Positions 31,743 through 42,952 of a stretch of DNA of 46,790 bases are shown piece by piece. Each line of letters begins with the position of its first letter. The stretch's first letter is position 1. The notes below the pieces were generated by a model that was not told the DNA's origin, made no database searches, and saw only the letters and a program-made list of their open reading frames with translations. The stretch spans positions 1-46,790 of the forward strand of contig NZ_JENB01000039.1 of assembly GCF_000708715.2 (NCBI RefSeq). The letters are read 5' to 3'. The position numbers and the translations under genes were made by a program. The DNA is from Pseudomonas putida W15Oct28 (GTDB taxonomy: Bacteria; Pseudomonadota; Gammaproteobacteria; Pseudomonadales; Pseudomonadaceae).

Positions 31743-34700
31743 TTATAACGAGGGTTTCGCACCTGTGCCATCTGAAAGATCCGATAGTGCTATGCGAAGA
31801 AACGTTGCCGCGAACTCCCCTGGCGGCAGCGGCAGGCTGACGATGTAGCCCTGGATCTGCTCGCAGCCCTCGGCCGCCAGGAAGCGTTGCTGGGCCTGGT
31901 TTTCCACGCCTTCGGCAATGATGGTCAGTTGCATGCTGCGGCCCAGGGCAATGATCGCACGGGCGATAGCGGCGTCGTGCGGGTCGTCGGGCAGGCCGCG
32001 GATGAACGACTTGTCGATCTTGAGAATGTCCAGCGGCAGGCGCTTGAGATAGCTCAGCGATGAATAGCCGGTGCCAAAGTCGTCGATGGCCAGCTGCACG
32101 CCCAGTTTTTTCAGCTGGTACAGCACGGCGAGGGCTTCTTCGGCCTGGCTCATGATGAAGTTTTCGGTGATTTCCAGTTGCAGGTCACCCGCCTTGAGCT
32201 GGTAGTGCTTGAGCAACTGTTCAATGCGCCGCGCCAGGTGTGGCTGGCGCAGCTGGGCGCCCGCGAGGTTGATCGACAATGGGCCGAAGGGTTCGTAGTG
32301 CTGCTTCCAGGCCTGCATCTGCCGGCAGGCTTGTTCCAACACCCAGTCGCCGAGCTGCAGGATGGTGCCGTTCTCTTCTGCCAGGTGGATGAAGTGCTCC
32401 GGCGGTACTTCACCAAAGGTCGGGTGGCTCCAGCGGATCAGCGCCTCGGCGCCGACCAGGTTCTGGGTCTTGAGGCTGAGCTTGGGCTGGAAGCACAGGC
32501 TCATTTCGTTGCGTTCGACGGCACGGCGCAGCTCGTGCTCCAGGGCGATGCGCTCGCTGGCCTGGGCGGTCAGGTCGCGGGTGTAGGCTTCGACGCGGTT
32601 GCGGCCTTTGGCTTTGGAGCGGTACATGGCCGCGTCGGCGTTGCGGATCAGCGTGGCCACGTCGGTGCCGTCCTGCGGATACAGGCTGATGCCGATGCTG
32701 GCGCTGGTGAAGAACTCGTGCTCACCGGCCTGGAAGGGTGCGACGAAGCAGGCCAGCAGCTTGTTGGCGATGGTACTGGCGTCGCTGGGCTTGTGCAGGC
32801 CGGGCAGCAGGATGATGAACTCGTCGCCGCCAAGGCGGGCCACGGTGTCGACGTCGCGCACCTGCTCCTTCAGGCGCTGGGCAATCCCCTTGAGCAGCAG
32901 GTCGCCGACCGGATGGCCGAGGCTGTCGTTGATGTGCTTGAAGCGGTCGAGGTCAAGGAACAGCACCGCGCCCTGGCGGTTGGACACCTGCGCGCAAGTG
33001 AGCACAGCCTGTAGGCGGTTCTCGAACAAGGCACGGTTGGGCAGGCCGGTCAGCGGGTCGTGGTGGGCCTGGTAGTCGAGCTTGGCCTGGGCGTGCTTGA
33101 GGCTGGAAATGTCGGCGAACACGGCAACGAAGTGGGTGATCTCGCGATCGCTGTTGCGCACGGCGCTGATGGTCAGCCAGCCGGGGTACAGTTCGCCGTT
33201 CTTGCGCTTGTTGTAAATCTCGCCTTGCCAGTGACCCTCGGCGGTAAGCTGGTGCCACATGGCGGCATAGAAGGCGCTGTCGTGCTGGCCGGAGGCAAGC
33301 AGGCGCGGGGTCTGGCCGAGGGCTTCGATCTCGCTGTAGCCGGTGATTTCGCTGAAGGCGCGGTTGACGGCACTGATGCGTTGGTCGATGTCGGTGATCA
33401 GTACGCCTTCGGCGGTGTTCTCGAACACGGTGGCGGCCAGCTGCAGTTTTTCCTGCATCAGGTGGCGCTCGGTGATGTCGCGGGCGATGGTCAGCATGCA
33501 GTCGACGCCAGCAATCGGCAGGGGCCTGGCGGACAGCTCGCACAGGCGGATCTGCCCGTCGCTGCGGCGGATGTGGCAGGGGGCGAAGCCGTCGCGGTTG
33601 AGCTGGTCGACCATGCGTTTGCGTTCGTTGAGGTCGACCCAGATACCCAGGTCAAGCGAGGTCTGGTCGATGGTCGGGTTGAGGTCGTAGCCTGTAAGGC
33701 GGCAGAAGCCTTCGTTCACCTCAAGCAGCAAACCGTCGCTCTGGCGCGACAGCAGCAAGCCGTCGGGCGAAGCGTGGAAGGCCTTGGCGAATTTCTCTTC
33801 CGAGGTTTGCAGTTGCCCCTGGGTTTCCTTGAGCTGGCTGATGTCGCGCACCGCCACCACCAGCGCCGGGGTGCCGTCGAGCTCGAAGGTTTCGGCCGAG
33901 GTCAGGCCGGTGAACAGCTGGCCATTGCTGCGCCGGAAGCTCATTTCCAGGTTGCGGATGCCGCCCTGGTGCAGGCGCTCGAGCAGTGGCGGGCCGGAGC
34001 CTTCGACACCCCACAGGTGCAGATCGGTGGCGCTGCGGCCAAGTACCTGTCCCGCGGTCAGGCCGATCTGCTCTTCGAAGGCTTCGTTCACCTCCAACAG
34101 GCAGCCGTCGCTGTGGCGGGCGATCAGCAGAATGTCGGGGCACTGCTGGAACACCGAGGCGAACTTTTGCTCGGACAGGCGCAGGGCGTCCTCGGTGCGC
34201 TTGGTTTCGCTGATGTCGATCATCAGCCCGCGCATCACCGGCCGGTGCCCGTGTTCGATCATGCTGACGATATTGCGCACCCACAGTGGCTGGCCGTCGG
34301 CCCGGATTACCCGATAGTCCAGGCTATGGTCGCGTCCGGCTGCGGTTTCGCTTTCGCAGTAGGCCTGAGCCCAGAGGGCGTCGTCCGGGTGCAGAATGCT
34401 GCGCCAGAAGCCCGGCTTGAGCCAGTCGCTCAGCGGGTAGCCAAGCAGGTCTTCGGCATGCGGTGAGACGTAGCTGTAGGTGAAGTCGTTGGCATCGGCT
34501 TCCCAGGCGATGGCTGACAGGCTCTCGACCAGGCCGCGGTAGTGGTACTCGCTGCTGCGCAGCTCCTGCTCCAGCGCGATACGCCGGGATATCTCCGAGC
34601 TGAGCCGGCGGTTGATACGGATGACCACGGCCAGAACGGCCATCAGTAACAGCACCGTTGGCAGGCCATATACCAGCAGGTCGGACCAGAACATCCGTTG

Positions 34701-35477
34701 GTCGACCACATTGCCCACCCAGCGCTGCTGGATCTGGTTGACTTCGCCGCTGCTCATGTCGGCCATGACTTTGTCCAGAATGCCCACCAGCACTTTGTTG
34801 TCACGTGGTGCGGCCATGGCCAGCTGGTAGCGGTAGGGCGTTTCACCACTGACGTAGAGGCCATCGAGCTTGAGCTGGCGCAGGCTCCAGATGCTTGAAG
34901 CCAGGTCGCCGACCACGGCGTCCACTTGATCGGTGGCCAGGGCCTGCAACGCGGAGCTCACATTGGGAAGTGCCACCAGGTTGAGGTCGGGGTGATGGGT
35001 GCGCAGCAGTTCGTGCGGGGCGTAGTTTTCGACCACGGCGATTTTCAGGCCGTACAGGTCGTCCAGTTTGCGCGGTTGGGCGCCGCCTTTGTGGGCGAGG
35101 ATGACGATGGGGAAGTCAAGGTATGGGCGGGTGAAGGCCAAGTAGCCCTGGCGTTCGGGCGTGGACATGATGCCGGGCAGCAGGTCGATGCGGTTTTCCC
35201 GCGCCTGCGCCAGTACCTCGGTCCAGCTGCTGGGCTCGACCGGTTTGAGCGTCACGCCCAGGCGTTGCTGGATCGCGGCGATGTAATCGGCGGCCAATCC
35301 CTGGTACCGGCCCTCCTGGTCGCGAAACTCGAACGGTGGCCAAGAGGCGTCTACGCCCAGGCTCAGCTGCGGGTGGGCAGCCAGCCAGGCTTTCTCCTCG
35401 TCTGTCAGGGTCAGGGCACCGGCCGTCGTGTTCCACAAAATCAGGAGCAGCAACAGAATGGCCGGCATAGGTGGCAT
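31743..35477 (-). CDS. rmcA: RmcA-like c-di-GMP enzyme: SBP-TM-PAS(x4)-GGDEF-EAL
   Basis: Protein of 1244 aa. Order: signal peptide 1-21; periplasmic SBP_bac_3 domain about 30-260; transmembrane helix about 266-288; four PAS domains about 305-800; GGDEF domain with intact motif at 883-887 and an I-site RDVD five residues before; EAL domain with E1011-A-L and DDFGTGYSSLSYLKRLPLD. Both catalytic motifs are intact, though the P. aeruginosa homolog RmcA (PA0575, 1245 aa, also beside rpoD) acts mainly as a redox- and phenazine-sensitive phosphodiesterase. The periplasmic domain of such proteins has been linked to arginine-type ligands. A tRNA follows 16 bp downstream. Confidence 0.92.
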   Translation of the reverse strand: MPPMPAILLLLLILWNTTAGALTLTDEEKAWLAAHPQLSLGVDASWPPFEFRDQEGRYQGLAADYIAAIQQRLGVTLKPVEPSSWTEVLAQARENRIDLLPGIMSTPERQGYLAFTRPYLDFPIVILAHKGGAQPRKLDDLYGLKIAVVENYAPHELLRTHHPDLNLVALPNVSSALQALATDQVDAVVGDLASSIWSLRQLKLDGLYVSGETPYRYQLAMAAPRDNKVLVGILDKVMADMSSGEVNQIQQRWVGNVVDQRMFWSDLLVYGLPTVLLLMAVLAVVIRINRRLSSEISRRIALEQELRSSEYHYRGLVESLSAIAWEADANDFTYSYVSPHAEDLLGYPLSDWLKPGFWRSILHPDDALWAQAYCESETAAGRDHSLDYRVIRADGQPLWVRNIVSMIEHGHRPVMRGLMIDISETKRTEDALRLSEQKFASVFQQCPDILLIARHSDGCLLEVNEAFEEQIGLTAGQVLGRSATDLHLWGVEGSGPPLLERLHQGGIRNLEMSFRRSNGQLFTGLTSAETFELDGTPALVVAVRDISQLKETQGQLQTSEEKFAKAFHASPDGLLLSRQSDGLLLEVNEGFCRLTGYDLNPTIDQTSLDLGIWVDLNERKRMVDQLNRDGFAPCHIRRSDGQIRLCELSARPLPIAGVDCMLTIARDITERHLMQEKLQLAATVFENTAEGVLITDIDQRISAVNRAFSEITGYSEIEALGQTPRLLASGQHDSAFYAAMWHQLTAEGHWQGEIYNKRKNGELYPGWLTISAVRNSDREITHFVAVFADISSLKHAQAKLDYQAHHDPLTGLPNRALFENRLQAVLTCAQVSNRQGAVLFLDLDRFKHINDSLGHPVGDLLLKGIAQRLKEQVRDVDTVARLGGDEFIILLPGLHKPSDASTIANKLLACFVAPFQAGEHEFFTSASIGISLYPQDGTDVATLIRNADAAMYRSKAKGRNRVEAYTRDLTAQASERIALEHELRRAVERNEMSLCFQPKLSLKTQNLVGAEALIRWSHPTFGEVPPEHFIHLAEENGTILQLGDWVLEQACRQMQAWKQHYEPFGPLSINLAGAQLRQPHLARRIEQLLKHYQLKAGDLQLEITENFIMSQAEEALAVLYQLKKLGVQLAIDDFGTGYSSLSYLKRLPLDILKIDKSFIRGLPDDPHDAAIARAIIALGRSMQLTIIAEGVENQAQQRFLAAEGCEQIQGYIVSLPLPPGEFAATFLRIALSDLSDGTGAKPSL

Positions 35478-35618
35478 AGCAGCCTCGCATTCAGGGGGTC
35501 TGACGTCGAGTGTAGACGGGCATTGCTGCAGGTGTAGGGTGAAAGGCGGCCCCTTTTGTCAAATACAACAGGGCCTTGCAGGTGTGGGGCTGTAGATCTG
35601 ACTGTGGCAGGTGATGTA

Positions 35619-35707
35619 CCTGCGGGAGCGGGCGTGCCCGCGAAGCAGGCGCCGCGATGAATGGCACCGGCTGCGCCGGTGTTCGCGGGCGCGTCCGCTC
35701 CCACAGG
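35619..35707. repeat. REP pair (class A) with central hairpin
   Basis: Units 35619-35644 (CCTGCGGGAGCGGGC, GCCCGCGAAG) and 35682-35707 (TTCGCGGGC, GTCCGCTCCCACAGG). The spacer contains GGCACCGGC-TGC-GCCGGTG, the same central hairpin as at 19518 and 42990 in the opposite sense. It lies between rmcA (start 35477) and rpoD. Confidence 0.8.
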
Positions 35708-35733
35708 GGGCACAGCAGTGCGCAGGAGGCAGA

Positions 35734-35763
35734 AAAGAAAAACCCCGGCCTGGGCCGGGGTTT
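35734..35763 (-). terminator. rpoD terminator
   Basis: On the minus strand AAACCCCGGCC pairs with GGCCGGGGTTT with a 2-3 nt loop, then TTCTTTTC. It starts 5 bp after the rpoD stop and ends the rpsU-dnaG-rpoD unit. Confidence 0.9.
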
Positions 35764-35767
35764 GTCA

Positions 35768-37618
<1,851 letters not shown>

Positions 37619-37685
37619 AACACCCTATCCACTGAAGGTCTTGGCGGGCAAAAAACAAGCCGAGGATTATACCCGAGCATGGGCC

Positions 37686-39668
37686 TCACGCGCCAGATGA
37701 GGTCGGCGTTTGTGCGGGAACATTCCGGCTCAGCAGGGCGAGGAGCTGGGTTTTTTCCTCGCTGGTCAATTCACTTTGACGTGATTTCCTGAGCAGTTGT
37801 TCCAGGCTGCGCTCGCGTTGGCGGGCGGACAAGCTAGTTATAGTGTCGAAAAACTGTTGTTCAAGGTTGTCGGCCACGATCAGCCATTCCTTTTCCGCCA
37901 GGGCCCGCAGCAGGCGGCCCTGTTCGGTGCCATGCCAGCGTGCGATCAACTGCATTGAGCTTAGCCCAGGATTTTTCTGTGCGGCTTCGATCAATGACAC
38001 CAGCAGCTGGCTGTACAGGTGTTCTTCGTCGGCAAAGTGGCTGGCATCTTCCACCTTGCCGGCCAGCAACGGGTGGTGCAGAAGGGTGCGCAGGGCGGCC
38101 AGGGTAGGCGGCTCGACCGGGGCTGGTACACGCGGTGGCGCTTCGTCACGTTGCTGCCACGGCTTGCCGCCCTTGCGGTTCTTGTCCCAGGGTTTGTCGC
38201 TCCACTGCTTTTTGCCACCGCCCTTGTTCGGCTTCCACGCCTGCTCCTGCTGCGCGGGGGCGAAGTCGTGCTGCGGCATGTCGCCGTAATCAGGGGTGTA
38301 GCTGGCCATGGCGTCGTAGTCGTAGCCAGGGTCGTAGTCCGGCACACTGCTGGCCGCTGGCGCTTGTTGCGCCAGTTGCTCGACCTGCTGCGGGTCCAGG
38401 CCGGTGATTTCCTTCAGGCGGTTGCGCATCAGTTGGCGCAGGTTGGCGCCGGGGATCTTTTCGATCAACGGTGCGGCCAGGGTCGCCATGTGCGCCTTGC
38501 CTTCCAGCGATCGCGGGTCGGCTTCAACGCCCAGTTGCTCGAAGAAGTAGTCGGCCAGCGGCTGGGCGTGCTGGTTGATACGGGCCCTGAAGGCATCGGT
38601 GCCTTCAGCGCGTACCAGGCTGTCCGGGTCTTCGCCTTCGGGCAGGAACAGGAAGCGTGCGCGGCGGCCGTCCTGCAGGTTCGACAGGGTCGACTCCAGC
38701 GCACGCCAGGCGGCCTTGCGCCCGGCCTGGTCGCCGTCGAAGCAGAACAGCACGCTGGGTACCACCCGGAACAGGCGCTTGAGGTGCTCTTCGCTGGTGG
38801 CGGTGCCAAGGGTAGCCACGGCATTGCGCAGGCCCTGTTGAGCCAGGGCGATGACGTCCATGTAGCCCTCGACGACGATGATCTCGTCGAGGTTGCGGTT
38901 GTGCTTGCGCGCCTCGTACAGCCCGTACAGTTCCTGGCCCTTGTGGAACACCGGGGTTTCCGGGGAGTTCAGGTACTTGGGCTTGTCGTCGCCCAGTACC
39001 CGCCCGCCGAAGGCGATGATGCGCCCGCGGCTGTCGCGAATGGGGAACATCACCCGGTCGCGGAAACGGTCGTAGCGCTTGCCGCTTTCGGCGTTTTCGA
39101 TCAGCAGGCCGGCATCGATCATCACTTTTTGCTGCAGGGCGTCAGCACCCAGGTGCTTGAGCAGGTTGTCCCAGCCGGGCGGGGCGAAGCCCAGGCAGAA
39201 ATCGCGAGCGATCTCCCCCGACAGGCCGCGGCCCTTGAGGTAGTCCACCGCGGCCTTGCGGGTCGGGTGGCTGCGCAGGGCCTGGCGGTAGAACTCCGAG
39301 GCGGCGTCCAGCAGCGGGTACAGCGGCGAGTCGGTTGGCTGGCGAGGTTTCTGGTCGCGGCGGCCTTGCTCGCGGGGCACTTCCATGCCTGCGGCGCGGG
39401 CCAGCTCTTCGACAGCCTGGGGGAAGTCCAGGTTGTCGTGGTCCATGACGAAGCCCAGGGCGTTGCCACCGGCCCCGCAGCCGAAGCAGTAGTAGAACTG
39501 CTTGTCGGGGCTGACCGTGAAGGAAGGGCTCTTTTCCTTGTGGAACGGGCAGCACGCGGAGTAGTTTTTGCCGGTTTTTTTCAGCTGGACGCGCGAACTC
39601 ACCACGTCGACGATGTCGAGGCGGTTGATCAGGTCGTCAATGAAACTCTGGGGAATCAGCCCGGCCAT
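37686..39668 (-). CDS. dnaG: DNA primase DnaG
   Basis: Primase of 660 aa. CHC2 zinc finger with C40, H43, C61, C64 (CPFHKEKSPSF, CFGCGAGGN); TOPRIM core with VVEGYMDVIALAQQG and CFDGDQAGRKAAW; then a linker of low-complexity PDYDPGYDYDAMASYTPDYG type and a C-terminal DnaB-interacting helical domain. The ATG at 39668 (MAGLIPQSFIDDL) fits the family; a 7-codon extension exists upstream. Second in rpsU-dnaG-rpoD. Confidence 0.98.
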   Translation of the reverse strand: MAGLIPQSFIDDLINRLDIVDVVSSRVQLKKTGKNYSACCPFHKEKSPSFTVSPDKQFYYCFGCGAGGNALGFVMDHDNLDFPQAVEELARAAGMEVPREQGRRDQKPRQPTDSPLYPLLDAASEFYRQALRSHPTRKAAVDYLKGRGLSGEIARDFCLGFAPPGWDNLLKHLGADALQQKVMIDAGLLIENAESGKRYDRFRDRVMFPIRDSRGRIIAFGGRVLGDDKPKYLNSPETPVFHKGQELYGLYEARKHNRNLDEIIVVEGYMDVIALAQQGLRNAVATLGTATSEEHLKRLFRVVPSVLFCFDGDQAGRKAAWRALESTLSNLQDGRRARFLFLPEGEDPDSLVRAEGTDAFRARINQHAQPLADYFFEQLGVEADPRSLEGKAHMATLAAPLIEKIPGANLRQLMRNRLKEITGLDPQQVEQLAQQAPAASSVPDYDPGYDYDAMASYTPDYGDMPQHDFAPAQQEQAWKPNKGGGKKQWSDKPWDKNRKGGKPWQQRDEAPPRVPAPVEPPTLAALRTLLHHPLLAGKVEDASHFADEEHLYSQLLVSLIEAAQKNPGLSSMQLIARWHGTEQGRLLRALAEKEWLIVADNLEQQFFDTITSLSARQRERSLEQLLRKSRQSELTSEEKTQLLALLSRNVPAQTPTSSGA

Positions 39669-39969
39669 GGCAGTCTCGTCATCTGGCAACTGGCAAGTCT
39701 AATCGCTCACGCGCCGAATGGGGTGAGTGATGCTTGGGAGTGCGAGGGAGTGTGTGCTCGTCGCCAGCCCCTGGGGGCTCGTCAGTTGGACGTGCACGTC
39801 TGGTCATACAGCAAGAAAGACCAGCTCTGACGTTTCAGGCAGGTTGCCCGTGTGCATTTCGCATGAAGCTTGTGCAGGGCCTTGAGCTAGCTGCTCAAGT
39901 TTGAAACGACCGCTGCCATCGCCCGGCTGTTAACCGGGCAGGGCAGAAGCTTTGCGTAGAACGTCTGTA
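39669..39969 (-). other. rpsU-dnaG intergenic region with a GC hairpin
   Basis: 301 bp without a gene. A hairpin GCCCGG-TTAACAG-CCGGGC (39939-39921) lies 30 bp after rpsU, where E. coli has the partial terminator that makes rpsU mRNA more abundant than dnaG mRNA. No T run follows, so a terminator role is weakly supported. I see no other clear element. Confidence 0.35.
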
Positions 39970-40185
39970 TTAGTACAGACGAACGGCGCGGCGCTGTTCG
40001 CGCTGTACTTTCTTGGCGTGACGCTTAACAGCAGCAGCTGCTTTGCGCTTACGCTCGGCGGTCGGCTTCTCGTAAAACTCGCGGCTACGAACTTCAGCCA
40101 GTACACCGGCTTTTTCGCAGGAGCGCTTGAAACGACGCAGAGCTACGTCGAAGGGTTCGTTCTCTTTAACTTTGACGGCTGGCAT
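39970..40185 (-). CDS. rpsU: 30S ribosomal protein S21
   Basis: A 71-aa basic protein, PAVKVKENEPFDVALRRFKR, SCEKAGVLAEVRSREFYEKP, rich in KR near the end (ERKRKAAAAVKRHAKKVQRE). It sits on the 30S platform near the anti-SD end of 16S rRNA. TTAAGGTAG gives an SD before the ATG. First gene of the macromolecular synthesis block, divergent from tsaD. Confidence 0.98.
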   Translation of the reverse strand: MPAVKVKENEPFDVALRRFKRSCEKAGVLAEVRSREFYEKPTAERKRKAAAAVKRHAKKVQREQRRAVRLY

Positions 40186-40389
40186 CCAGGGCTACCTTAA
40201 TTCATTACCGGGGTAGACGTGCTCCTGGCAAAACAAAGGTGTGCTGGAGAACGTCGGTTTTCAAGGGTTGCGGATGTTAACCCTTAGCAAGCCGGAATGC
40301 AAAGCCTCTGATCGAAAACCGCTGGTCGGCACCCGACACGGGGACTATCATGCGCGCCTTCGAATTCAGCCCCCACAAGGGACGAACCC

Positions 40390-41415
40390 ATGCTAGTACT
40401 GGGATTGGAAACATCCTGCGACGAAACTGGCGTCGCATTATACGACAGTGAGCGCGGCTTGTTGGCCGACGCACTGTTCAGCCAGATTGACCTGCATCGC
40501 GTGTTTGGCGGTGTGGTGCCCGAGCTTGCCTCGCGTGACCATGTGAAGCGCATGTTGCCGCTCATCCGCCAGGTGCTGGAGGAGGCGGGCTGCGTCGCCA
40601 CCGAGATCGACGCCATTGCCTACACCGCGGGTCCTGGCCTGGTCGGCGCATTGCTGGTGGGCGCCTCGTGCGCCCAGGCGCTGGCCTTTGCCTGGGACAT
40701 TCCGGCGATTGGCGTGCACCACATGGAAGGCCACTTGCTGGCGCCCATGCTGGAAGAAAACCCACCTGAGTTTCCGTTCGTCGCTTTGTTGGTTTCAGGC
40801 GGACATACCCAGCTGGTACGCGTCGATGGCATCGGTCAGTACGAGCTGCTGGGCGAGAGCCTGGACGATGCCGCCGGCGAAGCGTTCGACAAGACCGCCA
40901 AGCTGATCGGCCTCAACTACCCCGGCGGGCCGGAAATCGCGCGCCTGGCCGAGCAGGGCGTACCTGGGCGGTTCGTGTTCCCGCGGCCGATGACCGACCG
41001 CCCGGGGCTGGAATTCAGCTTCAGTGGCCTCAAGACCTTCGCCCTGAACACCTGGCAGCAATGCAAGAACGCTGGCGACGACAGCGAGCAAACCCGTTGC
41101 GACCTGTCGCTGGCATTCCAGCAGGCGGTGGTGGAGACTTTGACCATCAAGTGCAAGCGGGCGCTCAAGCAGACCGGCCTCAAGCGCCTGGTCATCGCGG
41201 GTGGTGTGAGTGCCAACAAGGCTTTGCGCGCGTCGCTTGAGGACATGCTCGGCAGCATCAAGGGCAACGTGTACTACGCGCGCCCGCAGTTCTGTACCGA
41301 CAACGGCGCGATGATCGCTTACGCCGGTTGCCAACGCCTGTTGGCCGGGCAGCAGCAGGACCTGGCGATCAGCGTGCAGGCACGCTGGCCGATGGAGCAG
41401 TTGCCGCCGCTGTAA
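40390..41415 (+). CDS. tsaD: tRNA N6-threonylcarbamoyladenosine transferase TsaD
   Basis: Protein of 341 aa of the Kae1/YgjD family. With TsaB/TsaE it moves threonylcarbamoyl to A37 of ANN-decoding tRNAs. Metal ligands H111 and H115 in HHMEGHLLAP, N-terminal ASKHA motif LGLETSCDETGVALYD, later YPGGPEIARLA and VIAGGVSANKALR. AAGGGA lies 8 nt before the ATG. A weak -10-like TATCAT is at 40346-40351. It is divergent from rpsU (204 bp apart), as in many gammaproteobacteria. Confidence 0.98.
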   Translation: MLVLGLETSCDETGVALYDSERGLLADALFSQIDLHRVFGGVVPELASRDHVKRMLPLIRQVLEEAGCVATEIDAIAYTAGPGLVGALLVGASCAQALAFAWDIPAIGVHHMEGHLLAPMLEENPPEFPFVALLVSGGHTQLVRVDGIGQYELLGESLDDAAGEAFDKTAKLIGLNYPGGPEIARLAEQGVPGRFVFPRPMTDRPGLEFSFSGLKTFALNTWQQCKNAGDDSEQTRCDLSLAFQQAVVETLTIKCKRALKQTGLKRLVIAGGVSANKALRASLEDMLGSIKGNVYYARPQFCTDNGAMIAYAGCQRLLAGQQQDLAISVQARWPMEQLPPL

Positions 41416-41432
41416 CGTGTGAAGCCGAAAGC

Positions 41433-42002
41433 TCAGAAGTGCCGTTCGCGACCGGCGAACAGGTCGCGCAGGTTTTTCCGGTGGCGCCATACGATCATCA
41501 CGGTCAGCACGGTGATCGGCAGCAGGGCTTCGGGCTCGCGCCAGGCCAGTAGTGGCAAGGTCAGCGGCGTGGCAATCAACGCCGCCAGCGAGCTGGTGCG
41601 GGTGAGGTAGAACGTTAGCAGCCAGGCGCCGATGGCCAGCAACGCGGCCGGGAAATACAGGCCCATGAGCATGCCGGCAGCCGTCGCCACGCCCTTGCCG
41701 CCCCGGAAACGGAAGTACAGGGGGAACAGGTGGCCCAACACCGCGCATACGCCCACCCAGGCCTGCGCGTGCAGGTCCAGCCCGGCAAGGCGGGCGAGCA
41801 ATACCGGCAAAAGGCCCTTGCACAGGTCGCCAAGCAGGGTCAGGATCGCCAGTTTACGGCCTGCCAGGCGTAGCATGTTGGTGGCGCCGGCATTGCCTGA
41901 GCCGCTGGAACGCGGGTCCGGGCTGCCCGAAAGGCGGCTGAGGAGAATGGCGAAGGACAGTGAGCCGAGCAGGTAGGCGAGCAACGCCAGTAACCAAAAC
42001 AT
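41433..42002 (-). CDS. plsY: Glycerol-3-phosphate acyltransferase PlsY
   Basis: Integral membrane protein of 189 aa with about five helices. It transfers acyl from acyl-phosphate to glycerol-3-phosphate, making lysophosphatidic acid. Cytosolic loop motifs: SGSGNAGATNMLR (loop 1), FRFRGGKGVATAAG (loop 2, phosphate binding), WRHRKNLRDLFAGRE (loop 3). It is convergent with tsaD (17-bp gap) and divergent from folB. Confidence 0.96.
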   Translation of the reverse strand: MFWLLALLAYLLGSLSFAILLSRLSGSPDPRSSGSGNAGATNMLRLAGRKLAILTLLGDLCKGLLPVLLARLAGLDLHAQAWVGVCAVLGHLFPLYFRFRGGKGVATAAGMLMGLYFPAALLAIGAWLLTFYLTRTSSLAALIATPLTLPLLAWREPEALLPITVLTVMIVWRHRKNLRDLFAGRERHF

Positions 42003-42076
42003 GCTAACTATTCCGGGCGAGGACGCCCTGATTCTAACGGCGCCAGTCGCCCTTGTCGTGCTGTGGAGAGAAGTGC

Positions 42077-42433
42077 TTGGACAGAGTGTTCATCGAAGGC
42101 CTGGAAGTCGATACCGTCATCGGTGCCTATGACTGGGAGCGGGATATTCGCCAGTGCTTGCGCCTGGACCTGAGCTTTGCCTGGGACAACCGCCCGGCCG
42201 CAGCGGGTGACGACCTGAACCTGGCGCTGGACTACGCCAGCGTCTCGGCACGCATCCAGGCGTTTGCCGAGCAGGCGCGTTTCGAGTTGGTGGAAACCTT
42301 TGCCGAGCGCCTGGTGGCAACCTTGATGGAAGAATTCCATATCCCCTGGGTGCGGTTGAAACTGACCAAACCGGGTGCGGTACCGGCGGCCCGTGGCGGT
42401 GTTGGCGTGGAGATCGAGCGCGGATGTCTCTGA
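42077..42433 (+). CDS. folB: Dihydroneopterin aldolase FolB
   Basis: Folate-pathway enzyme of 118 aa that cleaves dihydroneopterin to 6-hydroxymethyl-dihydropterin and glycolaldehyde. Start at TTG 42077 (read as M-D-R-V-F-I-E-G-L), with GGAGAG about 8 nt upstream; no ATG fits. Typical elements are TVIGAYDWERDIRQ, LDYASVS, and VETFAERLVATLMEEF. The last 10 bp overlap folK, so the two are coupled. Confidence 0.94.
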   Translation: MDRVFIEGLEVDTVIGAYDWERDIRQCLRLDLSFAWDNRPAAAGDDLNLALDYASVSARIQAFAEQARFELVETFAERLVATLMEEFHIPWVRLKLTKPGAVPAARGGVGVEIERGCL

Positions 42434-42933
42434 GCACGGTTTACCTGGGCCTCGGCAGCAACATCGACCGTGAGGCGCATTTGTGCGCCGGGCTCGATGC
42501 GTTGGCGGGCATCCTGACCGACATGCGCTGTTCGCCGGTGTTCGAAAGCCAGCCGGTGGGGATCAAGAGCGGACCGTTCATCAATTTCGTGGTAACCGGG
42601 CAAACCGCGCTGCCGTTGATCGAGCTGGACCGTCGGCTGAAGTTCATCGAGGCCGAAAATGGCCGTTACGCGCCAGACCGCAAAGGGCTGCCGCTGGATA
42701 TCGATGTGCTGATGTATGACGGTCTGCACGGCACCTTCGATGGGCTGGTGTTGCCCCGGGCCGAGATCCTGAAGAACGCCTTTGTGCTGTGGCCGCTGTC
42801 GTTGCTGGCCCCTGAGCTGGTGCATCCGGGGGCGGGCAAGAGCATGGCCCGGTTGTGGCAAGAGGCACAGATTGACCAGGTACTGGCCCCGGTCGCCTTT
42901 GAGTGGCGTGGGTTGCAGCTGACGCCAGCCTAG
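42424..42933 (+). CDS. folK: HPPK (2-amino-4-hydroxy-6-hydroxymethyldihydropteridine pyrophosphokinase)
   Basis: Protein of 169 aa. It pyrophosphorylates 6-hydroxymethyl-dihydropterin, the step after FolB. Family start STVYLGLGSNIDRE; metal-binding LPLDIDVLMYDG (D.D pair); the loop usually written ENxRxxRWGPR is ENGRYAPDRKGL here, so the W-G-P-R form is not kept. It overlaps the end of folB by 10 bp. A true HPPK role is likely from context, but the altered loop leaves some doubt. Confidence 0.88.
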   Translation: MSLSTVYLGLGSNIDREAHLCAGLDALAGILTDMRCSPVFESQPVGIKSGPFINFVVTGQTALPLIELDRRLKFIEAENGRYAPDRKGLPLDIDVLMYDGLHGTFDGLVLPRAEILKNAFVLWPLSLLAPELVHPGAGKSMARLWQEAQIDQVLAPVAFEWRGLQLTPA

Positions 42934-42952
42934 CTGGTTTTTCGCGGTCATT

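Noticed and set aside
33060..34466. 468-codon plus-strand frame over the PAS region of rmcA
   Set aside because: Antisense, Val/Gly/Gln-rich low-information sequence.
38019..39830. 603-codon plus-strand frame over dnaG
   Set aside because: Antisense to well-conserved primase motifs; no domain or SD.
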